A DNA stretch of 64,000 nt from Vitrella brassicaformis (GCA_001179505.1 CDMY01000227.1:1-64000), one strand, 5' to 3'; positions 10,623 to 22,933 are shown, counted from the stretch's first letter. Made by a program: numbers and translations. Notes: generated by a model from the letters alone, not told the origin.

Positions 10623-13600
10623 ATGCCGATCTCTCTGCGCGTCGATGGCGACGACGGATCTACACCCTCTCAAGCATCACTCATCCTCCCCTTCGACGAC
10701 ATTAATGATGAGTCCCTGCCAGCCATCCTCTCCCACCTGGAGTCAAGTCATGCACACGACATCGCCGCATGGCGCGCACTGGCTCAGGAATGCTACACGC
10801 GAGGCCACCACGCCCTCTTCCTCGCCATCTTGCACAAGGCCATCGAGCGGCTGCCCAAGAAAGGCTCCGCCAACGCAGAGAACGAGAAGGCGTCCGCCGA
10901 GGCCGTCAGGGTGGCGTGCTGTCTGGCCGAGTACCACCTGCAGCGGGCACTCAGATGTGCGGTAAGCAGGGTGCGGGAGAAGGCCGTCCACCAGGCGTCC
11001 CACTGGATGAAGCACTCGGGGGACATGGAGCAGGCCGTCCAGAGCGAGCAGGCCAGGGCATCGTGGCGGCAGCAGCTGCGGCTGCTCGAGGGATACCGGG
11101 ATCTGCTCACGGCCATGCGAATCAGCGAGACCGATCCCAACAAGGCCAGCCGCGACAAAGGGCTGAATAAGACCAAAGTGGACGAGTACCTTAGCAAGGC
11201 CAGCCACGCCTTCGAGGACGTCAGGCGGGCGTGCGAGACCCAGATGGACAGCGGGGATGGTGGCCCACTCTCCCCCTCTCTCGACCGCCATCATGCCCGC
11301 GCCCTCCTCGGCTCTGCTGCATGCGATCTCGCCTCCAGGCGACCTGCCGACGCCCTCAAGAAGTACCAGACCGTCCTGCGCTTCTACCCCGTCTGCCCGC
11401 CCGCCGTGCGCTTCGGTCTCGGTGTGGCGGCCGCCCGTCTGAACCTGACCGATCTGGCGATGAAGGCCTTCCAGCGTGTGATAGAGCTGGAGCCCGGCAA
11501 CACTGACGCGCTGGTGGCTTTGGCCATCCTGCAGCGTGACAAGTCGCCCCACAAGTCGGTCATGTCACAGGCGGAGTGCCTCGTCAAGGCGCTGGTGCTC
11601 GAGGCTGAGAACGAGGGCAGCAGCAGCAGCAGCAGCAGGGAAAGGTGTGACGGTGGCGGGAGTGTGCGGCCGCTGCTCTATGTGCTGTGGGCGGACCACT
11701 GCTACCTGGGTGGCGAGATGGAGACCAGCAGCAGGTTCTTGGGCGAGGTCTACAAAATGGTCGGTGCAGGGGGCGGGGGGCTGGTCTCCAAGGCTATCAT
11801 CAACGACGCCAAGTCAGTACTCCGGCAACACACACACACACACATTTTCACCCATTCACTCATTTCTCTGTCCATCTGCCTTTGTCTGTCGAGCAGTTAT
11901 CAGCGGGCCCGGCTGTTCCACGAGGCCGGCCAGTTCAAAGAGGCGGTTCAGGCGTACGAGGCCCTCCTCGGCGCGCAGAGCACGGCCAGCTCCCACTCGA
12001 CCGCCCCATCCGTCTCTTTCACCGCCCCCACCAGCCCCCTGACTCTCCCCGCCCTCCTGGCACTCACGCGAGCCTACCTGGCGACACGGCAGGCGTCGAA
12101 GGCCCAGCGCGCCCTTGACGAGTTCCGCGAGCGGCATAAGGCCATGCGCGTTAGTGCCAAGCGTGATGGGGGGCAAGGGGGGCTGGCCTACGTGGACAAG
12201 AGCATCGTGCTTGAGGAGAAGAAGCTGCGTGGGTGTGTTGGGGAGAGGTTGCCGCGTCACGAGTGGACGGTGGGCCGGGGGGAGCTGGTGGGCGAGATGG
12301 AGGTGCTGACTGAGCAGGAGCCTGACGACGCTGAGGCCTGGCTTATGCTGGTATGTATGGATGGTCGCTACAAATATACATACCCACACACGCATTCCAT
12401 TTGCACCCGTGTCGACAGACATGATGTGTGTGTGTGTGTGTGTGTGTCCATGGATCGGATCGATCAAACAGGCGAATCTCTACCAAGACCTGCTGGTGTC
12501 GCACGACCCCTCAACCACTCTCCCATCCGCCATCAAGACAGCGCGCCCCCGGTCCCCCCTGCCCTCCCCCCTGATGCCACACACGCCCTCCCCTACCACC
12601 TCGCTCTCTCTCGCCAAGTCGGCGCTCACCGCATACGAGAAACATCAGAGCGCCGTTGACCGCCTCAACCAGCAGATGGCGGCCAAGTGGGGTGCTGGTG
12701 CTCAGGGTGCTCAGGGTGCTCAGGGTGCTCAGGGTGGTGGTCTGGAGGTCGCTCCTGAGGTGTGGAACAACGTGGGGGTCTTGCGCTTTGCCACTGGCGA
12801 CTTTGAGGGGGCGAGGGACGCGCTACGTGAGGCGGAGGGCGTGCTCAAGAAGAAAAGGGCTGACGGGTTCGACTCTATTGAGCAGGAGACCAGGATCAAA
12901 TCGGCGCTGGTACCGTCAGACACACATATATCGAGACAGACAGGCAGAGGAGGGCAGAGAGAGAGAGGGGGGGCAGAGAGGTGCATGGGATGGAGGGAAT
13001 GTTGTGTATGTTTGGGGTCAGGTGACGGTTCGGTACAATCTCGGCCGCACCTTTGAGGCGTTGGGCAGCCCCGGTGAGGCGCAGAAGTACTACAAAGAGG
13101 TCAACGACGGTGACGGCAAGAAGAGAGACGGCACGTGGGCCTACCCCGGCTACCCGCACTACGTCGACGCACTGCTCAGACGATCGCACATGGCACTCAT
13201 ACGCGTGAGTAAGAGGCAGTCATGTCAGTCAGCAAGGGAGGGAGGGAGGGAGGGAGGAGGGATAAGCGGAGCTGGACTGAATGTGTCTTGCTTTTCATTC
13301 GCCGCAGGGCGATCTGACGCTGGCCAAGAGCCAGGCGGACAAGGCCGTCAAGAACACTGCCCTCGACACAGGAACCGACGCCGTCCTCCAATACGTACGC
13401 ACGCCATTCCCAACCAACACACCAGAACCACACCACCCACCCCTCACCTCTCTGTCCTCTTCCCAAACCACCCCCTCAGGCCCGCATTCTGTGCAAGCAA
13501 GGTCGTCTGAGCGAGGCCAAGAAGGAGGTGGAGAAGCTGCGGGACCAGCTGAGGCACCATGAGGACGACGAGCGGGCTGGCAAGGCCGGTGGAAAGAAGG

Positions 13601-16600
13601 GCGACAGTCTGAGTGGCAGCAGGGGTGGGGAGGGGGAGGCCTACCTCTACTGCTTCCTGGGGCAGCTCAACTACGAGCTGGCCGTCAAAAGGAGGAGGGA
13701 AAAGGAATTCAGGTCCGTGTGCCCCGGGGGGTGGGTGGGTCTCATGGGTGTGCTGTCTCATGGGGGGTGATCTGTTCTGTGACTCTCGCTTCCACAGGGA
13801 TTATCGTTGGCACATGGACGAGTCGCGGCGTCAGTACGAGATGGCCCTCGAGTACGACCCGCAGAACCTCCACGCCACCATGGGGCTGGCCTGCCACTGG
13901 GGCGAAGTCAACTACGTCAAACAGGTGGGTGGACCAACCCTATGATAGCACTATCACGCCGTCCATCACTCATACCACCCACCATCATTATCACCATTCC
14001 GTGCAAATGCAGGCAAAGGAGCTGCTGCAAGTCTTCCAAGAGTCATCCCTCCCCACCCTCCCCCCGACAAGTGACTCGACCACCACCACCGTCACCAGCA
14101 TCCACACAGGCCACCAGTGGCCGTCCGGCCACGCCCTCACCCCCGCTGACCAGGAGGACTTCGCGCTCAACGTCAACCTGGGGCACCTGCACGCCGCCCT
14201 CTGCTGGCACTCGGCAGAGAAGAGGGACAGGGAGTTCTTCAGGAAGATTGGCAAAGCCAAGCTCAGCGACGAGGAGCGGAGCAAGCAGGGGGCGGAGCGG
14301 TCGCACATGAGGCAGAACGCCGACAGGAACACCTACATGACGGTGAGTGAGAATGGGGAGACAGACGGAGGGGGGTGGGGTGAACTTGACACGTCTGTGT
14401 GTTCGTGTGTGTGTGTGTGGTCAGGCCAAGAATCACTATGAGAAGGCGCTGAGGCGGTGTCCGAATGACGTGAGGATCTACCAGTGGCTGGCAAGACTTC
14501 ACTTCGAGATGCATGTAATGAGAAAATACACACGCGCGCGCGCCTGGGCGGGTGGACACACACGCACACGCACCGGTCTTGCTGTGTACGGTCAGTATTT
14601 CGACGAGGCCGTGTCGGTGCTCAAGAAGGCCCTCACCATCTGGCCATGGGACGCCTCTCTCAGATACAACCTCGTAGCCACACACCACACCCACAACCGA
14701 CCAACACCCACCCACACATCCACGCCTCCCCTTTCCCCTCTCTCAGTGTCTGGCCCAGTCCGAATCCATCCCGCTCAATATTGTGGACATCAACAAGCAC
14801 TCCAACGTCGCCCTCCTGGACCGTCTCATCGCCGAGGCCCGACACGCCGAGGCGACGTTCAAGTCACTGTCGACCATGAAGCAGAGGCAGCGCGACGAGA
14901 GGCGAGAGCTGATGGAGCTGAAGGCGAGGCTCAACGCCACTCGCGGAGAGGGCGGGGACGCCACACACATCGAGAGGAGGATTGCTGACATCACTGCTCG
15001 AAGTAGGAAGGAACAGAGAGGGCTCGGGTGGATGCGAGTGGATGGGAGTGGTGTGGTGTGGATGTGCGTGGGTGTGGGTCAGAGTATCCGGTCGGTCTGG
15101 ACAGCATCAGCAGCATTTCGGACCTCGACAGCAAGGTCAGAGGGGCCAGGCACGCCGTCGACTCGCTCAACAGTAAGGGCATGAGCTCCCCCCTCCCCCC
15201 CATCTACCCACTCTGACTGACGCACACTTACATTTCTCTCACGCCTACATACCCCTCCGACTATTTCTATGTTTCTGAGCAGTCATGCGGCCGGACACCG
15301 TCCAAAGGGCCAAAAAGGTAAGGCGATCGGGCGGGCGGGGGAGGGCAGCGACCGCACCCACAGAACACCGACGTCTCGCCATTCTCTCTGTGGTGTGTGT
15401 GTGTGTGTGTGCCTTCAGGCGGCCGAGGAGGCGCGCCAGACGGCGGCCGACAGACGAAGACGACAGGCAGAGATAGACCGGCGGGCGAAGCTGGAGGAGA
15501 GGGTACGCACACCGCACAATCCGGGCATCCGTGGAGGGTGTGGATGGATGAATGAATGAATGGATGAACCTATCAGAGAAAGCAGCAGGAGCTTGAGGCC
15601 GACACCATCGAGGCCCAGCGGCTGCAGCGGGAGATGATCGCCGAAGCCTGGGAAACTAAGGCACCCAAGTCAGTGAGCGATGGACGGGTGACAGACAGAG
15701 AGACCCCACTGCCAAGCCAAGCGATGCCCGCCCGTTCCAATGCCATATCTGTCTGTGCCTCTTTTTCTCTCCCATCGTTCAGGAAGCGTCAGCGTGCAGA
15801 GGAGGAAGAGCAAGAGGAGGAACAACAGCTGCCAGGTGGGTCAGTCCCTCAACCCACGTCCCCCTGACCCACACACATTCGTATGTCCCCTGTTCACTCA
15901 CACGCACACCACACAGGTGCCAACGAGGAGGAGGGTGAGGGCGGTGTGGTGCGTGCTGAGGAGGAGGGCGCCAAGCCGCGCAAGAAGAAGAGGCGCCGCA
16001 AGGACAAGGACAAGGGTGAAAAGGGCGAGGGCGAGGAGAAGGCCAAGAAGAAAAAGACACGAAGGAAGAAACGAAAGGACAAGACTCAGGCCGGAGAGGT
16101 GAGTGACCAGCGTACGTGGCCTGCCTGCAGTATGTATGTATGTGTGTGACATTCCATCCATATGTCCATCCATGTATCTATCGATCCACCCTTCAGGAGG
16201 GCGAGGAGCCGCCGAAGAAGAAACGCCGCAAGAAGCGCAAAAAGAAGGTCGAGAGCGAGGAGGACGAGATCCCTGACGAGCCACCAGAAGAGCTAGAGCC
16301 GCCACAGGAGCTGGAGCAAGAGCAGGAGCAAGAGCGAGAGCAGCAGGATGAGCCCGAGCAGCGCGGTGATGAGGATGAGGCGGCCGACGAGGCAGACGCC
16401 CCACCAGACCCAGAGGAACACGACCAAGATAACGACAACCAAGGTGCGGAGCGGGCAGCTTGGCTTCCAATGCACTGTATGTGGGTCTCTCATACAAACA
16501 TGGTGTCTGTCTGTCTGTCTGTCGGTTTTGTGTGTGTGTGGCTGGGTGTGGTGTGTGGCTGCAGGTGATGGTGAGGGTGGCGGCGAGGAGCAGACGGCTC

Positions 16601-16620
16601 AGATGGATGCGGACGAGTAA
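10623..16620 (+). CDS. CTR9: CTR9 homologue, TPR subunit of the PAF1 transcription-elongation complex
   Basis: CTR9 is the TPR scaffold of the nuclear PAF1 complex, which travels with RNA polymerase II and supports histone modification. The start, ATG 10623, gives MPISLRVDGDDG and then LPFDDINDESLPAILSHLES, matching the family N-terminus. TPR helices follow throughout, for example VRFGLGVAAARLNLTDLAMK, EVWNNVGVLRFATGDFEGAR and NPNDV-like units. Exon 1 is 10,623-11,812, exon 2 is 11,897-12,349 and exon 3 starts at 12,472. Many short introns follow. The C-terminus is the expected Lys/Arg-rich then Glu-rich tail (KKKRRRKDKDKGEKGEGEE; PPEELEPPQELEQEQEQE) ending DADE and stop. Gene order, domain order and tail all match CTR9. 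A (GCTCAGGGT) repeat at 12,700-12,735 codes for AQG repeats in one loop. Confidence 0.93.
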
Positions 16621-16852
16621 TTAGTGTGCGTGTGATTTGTGTTTTTTCCGCCGTTTATAGGGAGTTGAGATCGATCGATTGATTGAGAGAGCGCTGCATG
16701 AATCGCCTTGTCTGTCATTCACCTTACTCCTTCTACGTGCGCGGCTCATGAGCACTACAAATTTGTACCAATCGCTAGCTACGAAGAACCATGCACACGA
16801 CACCACTCAACTCGCTACGCCCAAAACGTTTTCCTCGCCACGCCGCGCGTCA

Positions 16853-19800
16853 CTACTTGCCCTTCTTCGCTGCAGCAGCGTCCCGCATCATCAGCTGGCC
16901 TGACCCACTGCCTCTCCTCACTCGTCCGGTCGCCCCTTCAGGGTCTGCCTTGTCCAGAAAGGCCACCAGCCGCTCCTTCACCACCTTCATGTCACTCCAA
17001 AGATCCTCCAGAAACTCCTCCTTGATCGTGGTGAGCTCCGAGTGGCCCTCGGCAAAGCTGCGCTGGAGAGCTGGAGACAAAAAGGGGGAGAGAGGGAGAT
17101 CGGTGGGGTGGAGGGAGAGACATACACGTGTGTGTGTGTGCCCTTCCTCACTGGCCATGACATCGGGTATTCCTGCTGATCGTGACTCGACTGCAGCGCT
17201 CCATGTGGCCAGCTTCTCTGACCAGGGGAACTCATCCGCATCAAGGTTGGCGTACAGACCCTGACACATTTCCGTGTCTGTCTTTCCGTCTCTGATGTGT
17301 TTGTTGTGTCTCATTTTCCTACACGCTGCTTGTTGGTGCTGGCGATGTCCTGCAAACAAAAACGCACAAAGAGACTTCACAAATGACAAAAGGCCTGCTC
17401 CCCTACCGCTTTCAGTTGCTCCTGGGTCTGTCTGAGGATCATGCGGGCCCGACAAAGGGGATGACGGCCGCTGAGAGGTCATGTAGCACGATGAGATGGT
17501 AGAGCATGACGAGCATCCAGCAGGGCATCCAGAAGACGCAGTACAGGAAGCTATACAGCATGCAGAAGAGCTGGGAGGAGACGTTGAGGGACTCTGTCTC
17601 GGTGTTGTGCCACACGCGGGGCGAAGAGGTACTAGCAGCACCAGGCCTGACCATTCAGAGCCGGGCAGGGAGGGCACATGTTCATTGTGTTGGTGGATGA
17701 TGTTTCTCCGTGTCGCAACTCACCGATGATATTGAAGGGTGGCGGAAGGCGCTCTCTTCGGCTCATCTTGACGTACTAATGCATTGAGGACCTTGATGCG
17801 CAGCATCTGGTATTGCGCATCGCTGGTCGTCTCAATGGTCGCATAGGTGGAAGACATGATGGCAATCAAAAGATTCACCTGCACACACGGACACAGAGAC
17901 ATTTCTCGTCAATGAAGTGTGTTTGCTCGATTGCATCCTGACCAGTATGATGCCCAACAGGATCACGAAGACGATGATCAGTGTGGCCATGAGGGCATTC
18001 TGGGACCAGCTGGACGCCCAACTCACTGTCACCCAGCTCGATGCCCTGCTGACAAGTGCTACAGGGCCACAATACCTGCGTGTCAAACCGGTTCACGTGC
18101 CGCAACTGACTCAATGCCCGTATGTCAATGACTGTCACTAACGTCCAGTCAATAGGCACATGCATGTGTATGTATGCGTACACTTACATTTGACACACAA
18201 ACATCGATCTATTTGTCACCTGTTTGATGCTTGTTCAACCTCGGCTCTCGTGACTGTTCGCTTGTTTGCACACCATGAGACAAACAAACAGACACAGCGC
18301 CCTCTATGGCATGATCGCAAATCTCGACCGGAGTGTCGCAAGCATGGTAAGCGTATATATGACATGACAGTCAGGAAGAGAGACAGAGGGAGAGACCCGA
18401 CGAGACACGCGCAACCAGAGACAGACATGACACCCAGACAACCTGTTCGCCGTCAGGTGAGTCAGTCGGCGACGGGTGACCCGTGCAACGACCTCAACTC
18501 TGTCTGTGTGTCTGAGAGTGTGCCAGCCCCTTCGAATGCTGATGTGGTATGCACAGGCAGAGAGGACGAGAGACAGGCATACAGAGAGACACAGACAAAC
18601 AGACAGACAGAGACACAGACAGACACCTTGTCTGCCAGCATATGGAGGCCACTGGGACCACCGATCTACTCCCGACCAAACGCCCACCGCCCAGCGATCG
18701 CCCCGTCCGCACCAAGCACGTCAAAGGTGCAGACCGTGCCGGTATCTCTGTCCGCCTGTCTGCCTGCCAGCGAGGTTGCCTGTTTGTCTCTCTCACTGTC
18801 TCTCTCTCTGTCTGTGTGTCTGTGTGTGGGTCTGTCTGTCTGTCTGTGTGTAGTTGATCTGACTGTCAGTGACGAGTTGAGCCAGATGACCCATGTGCAG
18901 CGTGTGCAGGCGGTCTTCCCCAAGTCGACTGACAAAGATGTCAGCAATCCCACCCCCACCAACAGGTTTGCACTTGTCTGTTGTCCCTGCCTGCAGGTAT
19001 TGGCGGCGTTGCGGACGAATCACAATGACGTCCATGCCACAATCGACTACAGGCTCAAAATCAGTACGGACGTGAAACACACAGAGGGGCTCACAGCTGC
19101 ACTTGACTTCACACAGAAGCCCCGGGCGCCACCCAGTCCAGTCGCACGACCCGCAGCGACCTCTGTTTTTGCATGCTCGACGGCCTGTTCTGCCTGCATG
19201 GGTGGGAATGGGGGTGGGTGGGACTCGTTCAGCGATGTTTGAAGGACTGACAGTGTGTGCATTAATCCAATTTAAGGCTTTATAGGAGTCACAACGTGTG
19301 CGCCTCTTGGTCAAGTGTCTAGCTGGTATACACACATGGCATGCAAGGGTCAGATGCACACACAGCAAGACACGACCTACTTCATTCTGACCTACTGTAG
19401 GTCATTTTCCAGCGCATTGTCGAGCGGATCCTTGAAGTCGCCAAGTCCGGCGTAGAACAGAGTGAGGATGGCCCTTTCAAAGGTGCCAAAGTGGTCGTGG
19501 TCGTATGAGAGTGACATGAAGGCCGCCGCAAAGGACATCAGAATGAACAGGTAGATGACGATGAACTTGCTGACAGGAGGATGACACAGCCAAAGGAGAA
19601 ATGCACATTCCTTCACTCTATGTCAACTTGCCTGATGTCCGATTGGAGCATCTTGATGGTGGCCCTGAGAGTGGAAAGGAACCAAGACACAGGATTGAAG
19701 CCCTCTCTTTGTCCATGGCCTGTGTTGCTTGCTTACAGGATGAGAGGCCCCACTTCCCGATGCGGAGTGCTTTTCATTGGAACGCACGATTGCCAGCTCA

Positions 19801-20796
19801 ACGGGCGTCAATCCGTGCTGACAGAAAGGGAGGCTTCGAGTGTGTTGGCTTGTCACGCTGACCTTGTTCTTGATATCCAGCTGTTCGAGTCCGCCCACGT
19901 CGATGATTCTGTCCGACACGGACAAGGTGTTGGCCAATACGGACATGTGCAACAAGATGTTGCCGTCCTGCAGCACCACACAGACATCGCACAAAGTGAG
20001 TTCCCTTCACACCCGCACAGACAACAAGCCACGTGTGTTACCTTGTTGGACACTTGGAGGGCATCTGATCGTGCCGCAGAGATGAGCTTCAGAGATATCA
20101 GGTTGAAGTTGCACATGTGCAGGGGGGTATTTTGGTCCTGATCACCACACACCACCCAGATGTGTTGTCTTGGCAGAGATCATACAGATGTTCCAGGCAA
20201 CAGGTTGCTCACAGTGTTGCGATGTGAGAGGGCCTCTCGCCAAATGGGGCACTCGGACAACAGCGGCAGAATGGGCTCCAGCAACCCAGCCTTGGCGAGC
20301 AGGTGCAGCGCATTGCACTTGTCCTGAACACAGGGAGGAAAAAAGACGGCGAGAAGTGACCTCCATCAGTGGGCCAGTGTTCGTCAATTGCCTTGTCAAG
20401 TGTTTCCTCGGGGGAGAAAGAGGTGAGATACGTCCTGAGCATCGTCGAGTCCCCCTGACGGGCTGCACAGCCACACAGACAGGGCGAGGCCTTATCTGCC
20501 GCAAATGTCCTGACCTGCCGCCACGATGCGTTCCGAAGGCGAGACCGTGGCACTTCCGGACGGTGTCCGGGGCGCCGTGACAGGAGACCCCGTGCCTGCC
20601 TCCTTGCCTCCAGCAGATCCATGCACACCGACATCTACCTTGAAGCCCCTCCGTCTTGGGGCATCCTCCAGAGAGAATTCAGAACAATTGCGATGACGGC
20701 AAGAAGAGCGCGACGGGCGCTGACCTCTTCGCGGTCTCCTTGGTCGCTCAACAGGGGCAAGGTGCCCGAATCCAACTGAGATTGCGATACCTTCAT
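16853..20796 (-). CDS. Ankyrin-repeat TRP-like cation channel, apparently without S1-S4; frame breaks
   Basis: Reading from ATG 20796, exons encode ankyrin units (for example CNALHLLAKAGLLEPILPLL, DQNTPLHMCNFNLISLKLI, DGNILLHMSVLANTLSVSD, HGLTPVELAIVRSNEK at 19,824-19,737). A 33-nt exon (19,664-19,632, TIKMLQSDI) follows. Next is S5 plus pore (19,569-19,396: FIVIYLFILMSFAAAFMSL, then FERAILTLFYAGLGDF). S6 is at 18,045-17,943 (TLIIVFVILLGIIL), and VNLLIAIMSSTYATIE begins the exon ending at 17,878. A TRP-type LPPPFNII motif lies near 17,750 but in another frame. A hydrophobic stretch (about 17,600-17,480) and a helical tail ending AAAAKKGK follow. S1-S4 are not found. Joins near 20,370, 17,770 and 17,440 do not keep phase with ordinary introns. 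It may be decaying, or may contain very short introns or assembly errors. Confidence 0.65.
18427..19242 (+). CDS. CUE-domain protein nested in the channel intron
   Basis: Four exons join in phase: 18,427-18,456 (MTPRQPVRRQ), 18,639-18,726, 18,852-18,939 and 18,997-19,242. The third and fourth join to give VQRVQAVFPKSTDKDVLAAL followed by RTNHNDVHATIDYRLK. This is the three-helix CUE fold, with VFP in place of the usual MFP and a C-terminal helix ending YRL. CUE domains bind ubiquitin and occur in ERAD, endosomal and autophagy adaptors. A Pro/Ala-rich tail ends GWDSFSDV. The protein would be about 150 residues. A start at ATG 18642 is also possible. The whole gene lies on the opposite strand inside one intron (18,046-19,395) of the channel gene. 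Confidence 0.68.
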   Translation: MTPRQPVRRQVSQSATGDPCNDLNSVCVSESVPAPSNADVVCTGREDERQAYRETQTNRQTETQTDTLSASIWRPLGPPIYSRPNAHRPAIAPSAPSTSKVQTVPVSLSACLPASEVACLSLSLSLSLSVCLCVGLSVCLCVVDLTVSDELSQMTHVQRVQAVFPKSTDKDVSNPTPTNRFALVCCPCLQVLAALRTNHNDVHATIDYRLKISTDVKHTEGLTAALDFTQKPRAPPSPVARPAATSVFACSTACSACMGGNGGGWDSFSDV

Positions 20797-20951
20797 CTTG
20801 CGGCAACCCCCAATACGAGACGCCCCCAGATCAGCCCCCAGATTCTCCTGGCCGAAGCGAGATCAAAAACGGGTTTCGCCGCTTTCGGGTTGTTGAAAGT
20901 TCGATACCGCTGATTTGAGCACCGTTTCCCTTCGCATTCGTGTTGTTGCCG
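20797..20951. promoter_or_regulatory. Bidirectional promoter region, channel / YG-rich protein
   Basis: 155 bp lie between the divergent starts at 20,796 (minus) and 20,952 (plus). The sequence has AAGCGAGATCAAAAACGG and TTTCGCCGCTTTCGG-like words. Similar TTCGCGTTTTCG words occur upstream of the genes at 49,615 and 51,819. No TATA element is obvious. Confidence 0.5.
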
Positions 20952-21650
20952 ATGTCGACCGAAGCCGCTGCCGCTGCCGCCCCGGCCACCTACCAAATGC
21001 CTGCAGGATACGCCGCTGCGTCTACCAGTAAGCCACACATGGAGGCAGGGGAGGGCAGGGGAGCGAGGAAGGGGGGGATGGGTGCACCAGATCTGACGGT
21101 AAAAGGCGGGGAGGGGTGGCGGATGGACGGGGAAACACTGATGTGGCTGTGAGGCGTGGATCTATGCGTTTTTGCGGTTGTTTTTGTGTGTGGTTGGTCA
21201 GGTGTTGATCCCGCGGCTGCCTACTACGCCCAGATGGGTGCCTACCCGGCTGCGTCCTACGGATATGGCGCTCCTCCCGCGGCGGGCACCACCGGCACCG
21301 CAGGTCAGGCTTTGTACCCGCCCTGTAAGCCACGTCACACCCCATCCCATCCCACACCATTCCATACCACACCATACCGCACCCCACCACACCATCACCA
21401 CCACCGCACCACGCCGCCGCACCATCACCGCATCCGCCCAACACATCTGTGTGTGTGTGTTGTGTGATGTGGTGCAGCCACGACGACGTTCACCCCGTAC
21501 CCGTACCAGGCTGGCGGCTACCAGGCGGGCGCCTACCAGGCGGGCGGCTACCAGACGGGCGCCTACCCCCAGTATGACCCCGCCACCGGCACCTACGTGT
21601 ACCCCGGCGCACCGGGCAAGAAGAACTTCAAGAAGAAATCCTGCTGCTGA
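20952..21650 (+). CDS. Small Tyr/Gly/Ala-rich repeat protein with Lys-rich CC terminus, 123 aa
   Basis: Three exons (20,952-21,027; 21,202-21,324; 21,478-21,650) join in phase. The N-terminus is Ala-rich (STEAAAAAAPATYQMPAGY). The middle is Tyr/Gly/Pro-rich. The third exon has four imperfect YQAGG/YQAGA repeats and then YDPATGTYVYPG. The protein ends GKKNFKKKSCC and stop. Low complexity rules out a family call. The basic patch plus terminal Cys-Cys resembles a lipidated, membrane-anchored tail, or a condensate-forming low-complexity protein. Both are inferences. Confidence 0.75.
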
Positions 21651-21976
21651 ACACACACGGCAGCCCATGATACGGGGGATGGGGGGAGGGGGAGTGGCCG
21701 TGTGTGGTGTGGATGGAGGGGTGGGGGTAGCAGGCAGGATGCGTGTGTGCGATGTGAGTGAGGCAGCGGCGTGGATGGTGTGCATTGCATTGCATTGGAT
21801 GGTGTGGACGGACGGATGGATGCATGTGTCGAAGGTAGGGTAGCCTCGGGCAGGGATGCGGGTCATATACACACACACACGATACGCCACGCCACCGGTT
21901 TTACTCTTTCCTTTCTCCGCAAACACAACACACCACAGCACCCCACCCCACCCCCTGTTCGTGTGTGCATTGCATG

Positions 21977-22373
21977 GCTTTGGCTGAGCGAGCGAGATAC
22001 ACACACACACACACATTAGCGCACCCATGTGCACATTAGCCCGCGCACACACAGACAGACAGAGAGGAGATGACATACAGACAGCAAACAGACAGACAGA
22101 CAGACAGACAGCCAAGTGGGAGCTGCATGCCGCAGCGAGAGAGAGAGCCCGCCTCTCTCTGAGAACAGACCGACGTAGATACGATACCCACGAATGGCTG
22201 TGTGGATTCTCATAGCTACGCATCGCTGCCTCGTGTTTTGTTGTCCGAGCTGCTGCTGTGTGCGTGTGTGTCGTGTGTGTCTGTGATGAGCAGATGCGCC
22301 TCACACACACGCACACGACACGCGCTGACGGACAAGAGAACACGTCCGATGCAGATCAGATCTGCTCAGATAG
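21977..22373. repeat. Dispersed repeat, copy B
   Basis: The same ordered words as copy A at 5,814-6,301: GGCTGAGCGAGCGAGAT, GCGCACCCATGTGCA, AGCTGCATGCCGCAGCGAG, AGAACAGACCGACGTA, GAGCTGCTGCTGTG and GACACGTCCGATGCAGAT. It is about 90 bp shorter than copy A, which carries the CATTTTATAT head. The flanking stretch 21,651-22,933 has GATG and CA runs and no supported gene. Confidence 0.75.
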
Positions 22374-22933
22374 AGGCGAGAAACGCCTGCCTGCCTGCCT
22401 GCCTGCCGTTGATTGATGAGACACTTTCATGCAACTGATGCGTGTGTGTGGGTGTTGATACGTGGCTGGCCGGTGGTGGGTGTGAGTGTCTGTCTGCATG
22501 GTATGTACCGATGGTCGATGGATGGATGGGTGGACAAACCGATGATTTGAAAGAGCTGTCGGACGGCATGTTTTTCTCTCTGAAGCACAACACATGCACA
22601 CGGAATGCTCTCCTTCCATTTCATCACCGGTCCTTTCAATGTCCGCACCCAGCAAGTCTTGCATTCAGACAAGAAAGCAGAGCAAGGAGAAAAAGAAGAG
22701 TCACCGCGTCAGTCACACCACACACACCACACCACACGACCGACAGACCAGCAGGCAGACGAAATCGTATCCGCTAGACCAAAAAGACACGCTACAAGCT
22801 GTCTTATCTGAGGACTTGTGCAGCAAGTACCTGGCTTCTTACCACAGAACACTCTCCTGGACTGCATCAACAAACGAAGGAAGGAATGACTGTCGTCTTT
22901 GGGTGTGTGCATCTAGCGATGGATGTGTCTTGT

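Noticed and set aside
18070-18183. Extra channel exon reading TVIDIRALSQLRHVNRFDT
   Set aside because: The pore exon joins in phase directly to an acceptor at 18,045 giving a continuous S6. Adding this piece breaks the frame.
18160-18640. Unspliced 360-codon plus-strand frame as one exon
   Set aside because: The 5' half is CAGACAGACA-type repeat. The in-phase splice sites that assemble the CUE domain are far more convincing.
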